Positions 5,736 through 6,732 of a stretch of 6,732 bases of DNA are shown piece after piece; the first letter of the stretch is position 1, and each line of letters starts with the position of its first letter. The stretch is from NCBI GenBank assembly GCA_023427925.1, contig JAEYZS010000023.1, positions 1-6,732 of the forward strand, in the 5' to 3' direction. Both the position numbers and the translations under genes were made by a program. The notes below the pieces were generated by a model. That model worked only from the letters and a program-made list of their open reading frames with translations. It had not been told where the DNA came from and did no database searches. The DNA comes from Pseudomonadota bacterium (GTDB lineage Bacteria > Bdellovibrionota > Bdellovibrionia > Bdellovibrionales > JAEYZS01).

Positions 5736-6455
5736 ATGAGAAAAATTGTAGGTCTTCATTCAGTAAAAGAAGTTTTTAAAGTGCGTCCAGATAAAATCAA
5801 AACTTTGATTTTGAAACGAGACTACGAATACATACCAGAGCTAAAAGAGTTCTTCAATATTGCTAAAGGCAGAAAGATTGCAGTTAAAGTCACTTCTGTA
5901 AACGAGATCGATAAAGTTTGCGAAGGCAATCAAGGTGTGATGGTCGAAGTTGTGGGGGAGCCAGAATTTCCTTGGGAAAAATTAAAGGACGATAAGCCCG
6001 CATTGGTATTGGGATTGGATGGTTTAGAAGATCCTCAAAACCTTGGAAATATTTTAAGGACATCATGGTTATTAAACACAAAAGGTATTTTAATTACAGA
6101 GAGTAAATCGGTTGGATTAACGCCTTCAGTTTGTAAGATTGCCAGTGGTGGAGCAGAGCACGTGGGTGTAGAAACCTATAACCAACTTTTTCAACCTCTC
6201 AAGCAACTCAAAGAGCAAGGCTTCTGGGTCTATGGATTTAGTGAAAAGGCTGAAAAAAGCCTTTGGGACACGGAATTTAATCACAAGTGTGTAATTGTGG
6301 CAGGGTCGGAAATGAAGGGGATGCGCCCCCAAACCCTAAAAGAATGCGACGAGCTTATAAAAATCCCTCAGATTGATGCTCAGGCAAGTCTAAATGTAGC
6401 AACTTCTGTCTCCATTGGAGTTGCAGAGTTTTGTCGTCAACATATGAAAAACTAA
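5736..6455 (+). CDS. rlmB: RlmB-like 23S rRNA 2'-O-ribose methyltransferase (SpoU/TrmH family)
   Basis: SAM-dependent SPOUT-fold 2'-O-ribose methyltransferase. RlmB orthologues modify a guanosine in the 23S rRNA P-loop (G2251 in E. coli). The 239 residues match RlmB (about 243). The N-terminal part (1-70, starting IVGLHSVKEVF) is the SpoU substrate-binding domain. Motif 1 is LDGLEDPQNLGNILRTS (94-110) with N102 and catalytic R108. Motif 2 is IVAGSEMKGMR (187-197), followed by CDELIKIPQ as in RlmB. Motif 3 is ASLNVATSVSIGVAEF (217-232) with the knot Asn N220. The usual Gly after GSE is Met (M193) and the IPM before motif 3 is IPQ, mild deviations. TrmH-family tRNA targets cannot be excluded from sequence. 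The ATG start fits the family, but no Shine-Dalgarno is visible and a structured leader precedes it. No convincing terminator follows. Confidence 0.88.
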   Translation: MRKIVGLHSVKEVFKVRPDKIKTLILKRDYEYIPELKEFFNIAKGRKIAVKVTSVNEIDKVCEGNQGVMVEVVGEPEFPWEKLKDDKPALVLGLDGLEDPQNLGNILRTSWLLNTKGILITESKSVGLTPSVCKIASGGAEHVGVETYNQLFQPLKQLKEQGFWVYGFSEKAEKSLWDTEFNHKCVIVAGSEMKGMRPQTLKECDELIKIPQIDAQASLNVATSVSIGVAEFCRQHMKN

Positions 6456-6486
6456 GGCTTTTTTTGGATTTGAGAGCATTCCATTT

Positions 6487-6516
6487 GGGGCGCAGTTGGC
6501 GAGAGTGCGGCACCCC
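6487..6516 (+). other. GC-rich potential stem-loop
   Basis: GGGG (6487-6490) pairs with CCCC (6513-6516) and CGCA (6491-6494) with TGCG (6506-6509), with a 3-nt bulge GCA (6510-6512) and an 11-nt loop. GGGCG (6488-6492) could instead pair with CGCCC (6526-6530). No T-run follows on this strand, so it is not a standard terminator. The patch stands out by composition from the AT-rich flanks. Confidence 0.45.
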
Positions 6517-6573
6517 CCGGATAAACGCCCATAAAAAAGGCAAATTAAAAATCAAAACACCCAAATAATATCT

Positions 6574-6602
6574 TTGACTTAAGTCAGCTATTTATTTAAA
6601 AA
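6574..6602 (+). promoter_or_regulatory. Candidate promoter upstream of tRNA-Thr, overlapping a palindrome
   Basis: TTGACT (6574-6579), a 17-nt spacer and TAAAAA (6597-6602) match consensus at 5/6 and 4/6 positions. The perfect 12-bp palindrome TGACTTAAGTCA (6575-6586) covers most of the -35 element, a typical place for a regulator site. A start near 6609 would give the tRNA precursor a leader of about 87 nt. Confidence 0.4.
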
Positions 6603-6633
6603 AAAAGACTTCTTTGAACAGTTAGGCATAGGT

Positions 6634-6663
6634 TTGTGCTGATTCTTGTGGTTTCGCTAGAGT
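6634..6663 (+). promoter_or_regulatory. Second, weaker candidate promoter for tRNA-Thr
   Basis: TTGTGC (6634-6639), an 18-nt spacer and TAGAGT (6658-6663) match consensus at 3/6 and 4/6 positions. The start would be near 6670, about 26 nt before the tRNA, a leader length common for tRNA operons. It competes with the better -35 match at 6574. Confidence 0.25.
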
Positions 6664-6695
6664 CAAACAAAGCGGCGAGTTCAAAAATGTTGTGT

Positions 6696-6732
6696 GCTGG
6701 TTTAGCTCAATTGGTAGAGCAGCTGATTTGTA
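6696..6732 (+). tRNA. trnT: tRNA-Thr (anticodon UGU), 3' part beyond the window
   Basis: Only the first 37 nt are present. Acceptor strand GCTGGTT (6696-6702), TA, D-stem GCTC/GAGC (6705-6708, 6717-6720) with loop AATTGGTA, A26, anticodon stem strand GCTGA (6722-6726), then TT and TGT at 6729-6731 followed by A. The stretch GAGCAGCTGATTTGTA closely resembles bacterial tRNA-Thr(UGU). The T-arm and the acceptor 3' half lie outside, so pairing cannot be checked fully. tRNA-Thr(UGU) often heads a Thr-Tyr-Gly-Thr-tuf cluster in bacteria, but that cannot be seen here. Confidence 0.88.

Larger units (their letters stand above)
6456..6695. other. Intergenic region between rlmB-like gene and tRNA-Thr
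   Basis: This 240-nt stretch holds no gene that I can support. It opens with a T7 run (6459-6465) lacking a stable hairpin in front of it. A GC-rich, structure-prone patch follows at 6487-6530, then an AT-rich part with a 12-bp palindrome and two promoter-like elements before the tRNA. Confidence 0.7.

Noticed and set aside
6428..6467. AGTTTT/AAAACT stem before the T7 run as an intrinsic terminator of rlmB
   Set aside because: The stem is 6 bp of almost only A-T pairs with a long loop and is separated from the T-run by AAGGC; too weak to call.
6355..6564. Minus-strand open frame of 69 codons spanning the rlmB 3' end and the GC-rich patch
   Set aside because: It overlaps conserved motif 3 of the methyltransferase and has no recognisable domain or signal.
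6687..6732. ATG at 6687 with an open frame to the window edge
   Set aside because: It runs straight through the tRNA-Thr gene and has no ribosome binding site.
1..6732. CRISPR arrays, insertion sequences, prophage or integrase genes, toxin-antitoxin pairs
   Set aside because: No direct-repeat arrays, transposase or integrase motifs, or terminal inverted repeats were seen; the window looks like core genome.

Overview
The window reads as an ordinary core-genome stretch of an AT-rich Gram-negative bacterium. It holds a 5'-truncated NtrY-type sensor kinase, an NtrX-type response regulator, a bacterial-type prolyl-tRNA synthetase, a tRNA-Arg(CCU), orotidine-5'-phosphate decarboxylase, a small exported protein on the opposite strand, an RlmB-like 23S rRNA methyltransferase, and the first half of a tRNA-Thr(UGU) cut by the window edge. 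The gene content, NtrY/NtrX motifs and lysine-rich AT-biased coding fit a deltaproteobacterium-like or Bdellovibrionota-like organism. That placement is inference from general family resemblance, not a search result. No mobile element, CRISPR array or prophage gene is visible.

Positions 2-5281 (+ strand) form one dense co-directional block: ntrY - ntrX - proS - tRNA-Arg - pyrF. NtrY and ntrX overlap by 23 nt, ntrX and proS are 24 nt apart, the tRNA begins 6 nt after the proS stop, and pyrF follows within 17-65 nt depending on its start. No internal terminator is seen, so one transcript could carry signalling, tRNA charging, a tRNA and pyrimidine synthesis. The kinase keeps all its catalytic motifs. 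The regulator keeps its phosphoacceptor Asp and Fis-type DNA-binding end, but its central AAA+ domain has lost the sigma-54 contact loop, the Walker B Asp and the arginine-finger region. It therefore probably acts as a phosphorylation-controlled DNA-binding protein rather than a sigma-54 ATPase.

Positions 5278-5568 (- strand) encode a 96-residue exported protein with a clear signal peptide and four cysteines. It converges on pyrF so tightly that the two stop codons share bases. The 167-nt gap 5569-5735 is a divergent intergenic region with a candidate promoter for the methyltransferase, a strong hairpin and an inverted repeat just before its start codon.

Positions 5736-6455 (+) encode the RlmB-like methyltransferase. 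The 240 nt after it (6456-6695) hold no gene but contain a GC-rich, structure-prone patch, a 12-bp palindrome overlapping a promoter-like element, and then tRNA-Thr. No clearly new multi-gene system is present. The points most worth following are the degenerate NtrX ATPase domain, a 20-bp perfect palindrome inside proS, the structured leader of the methyltransferase gene, and the unexplained structured patch near 6487-6530.
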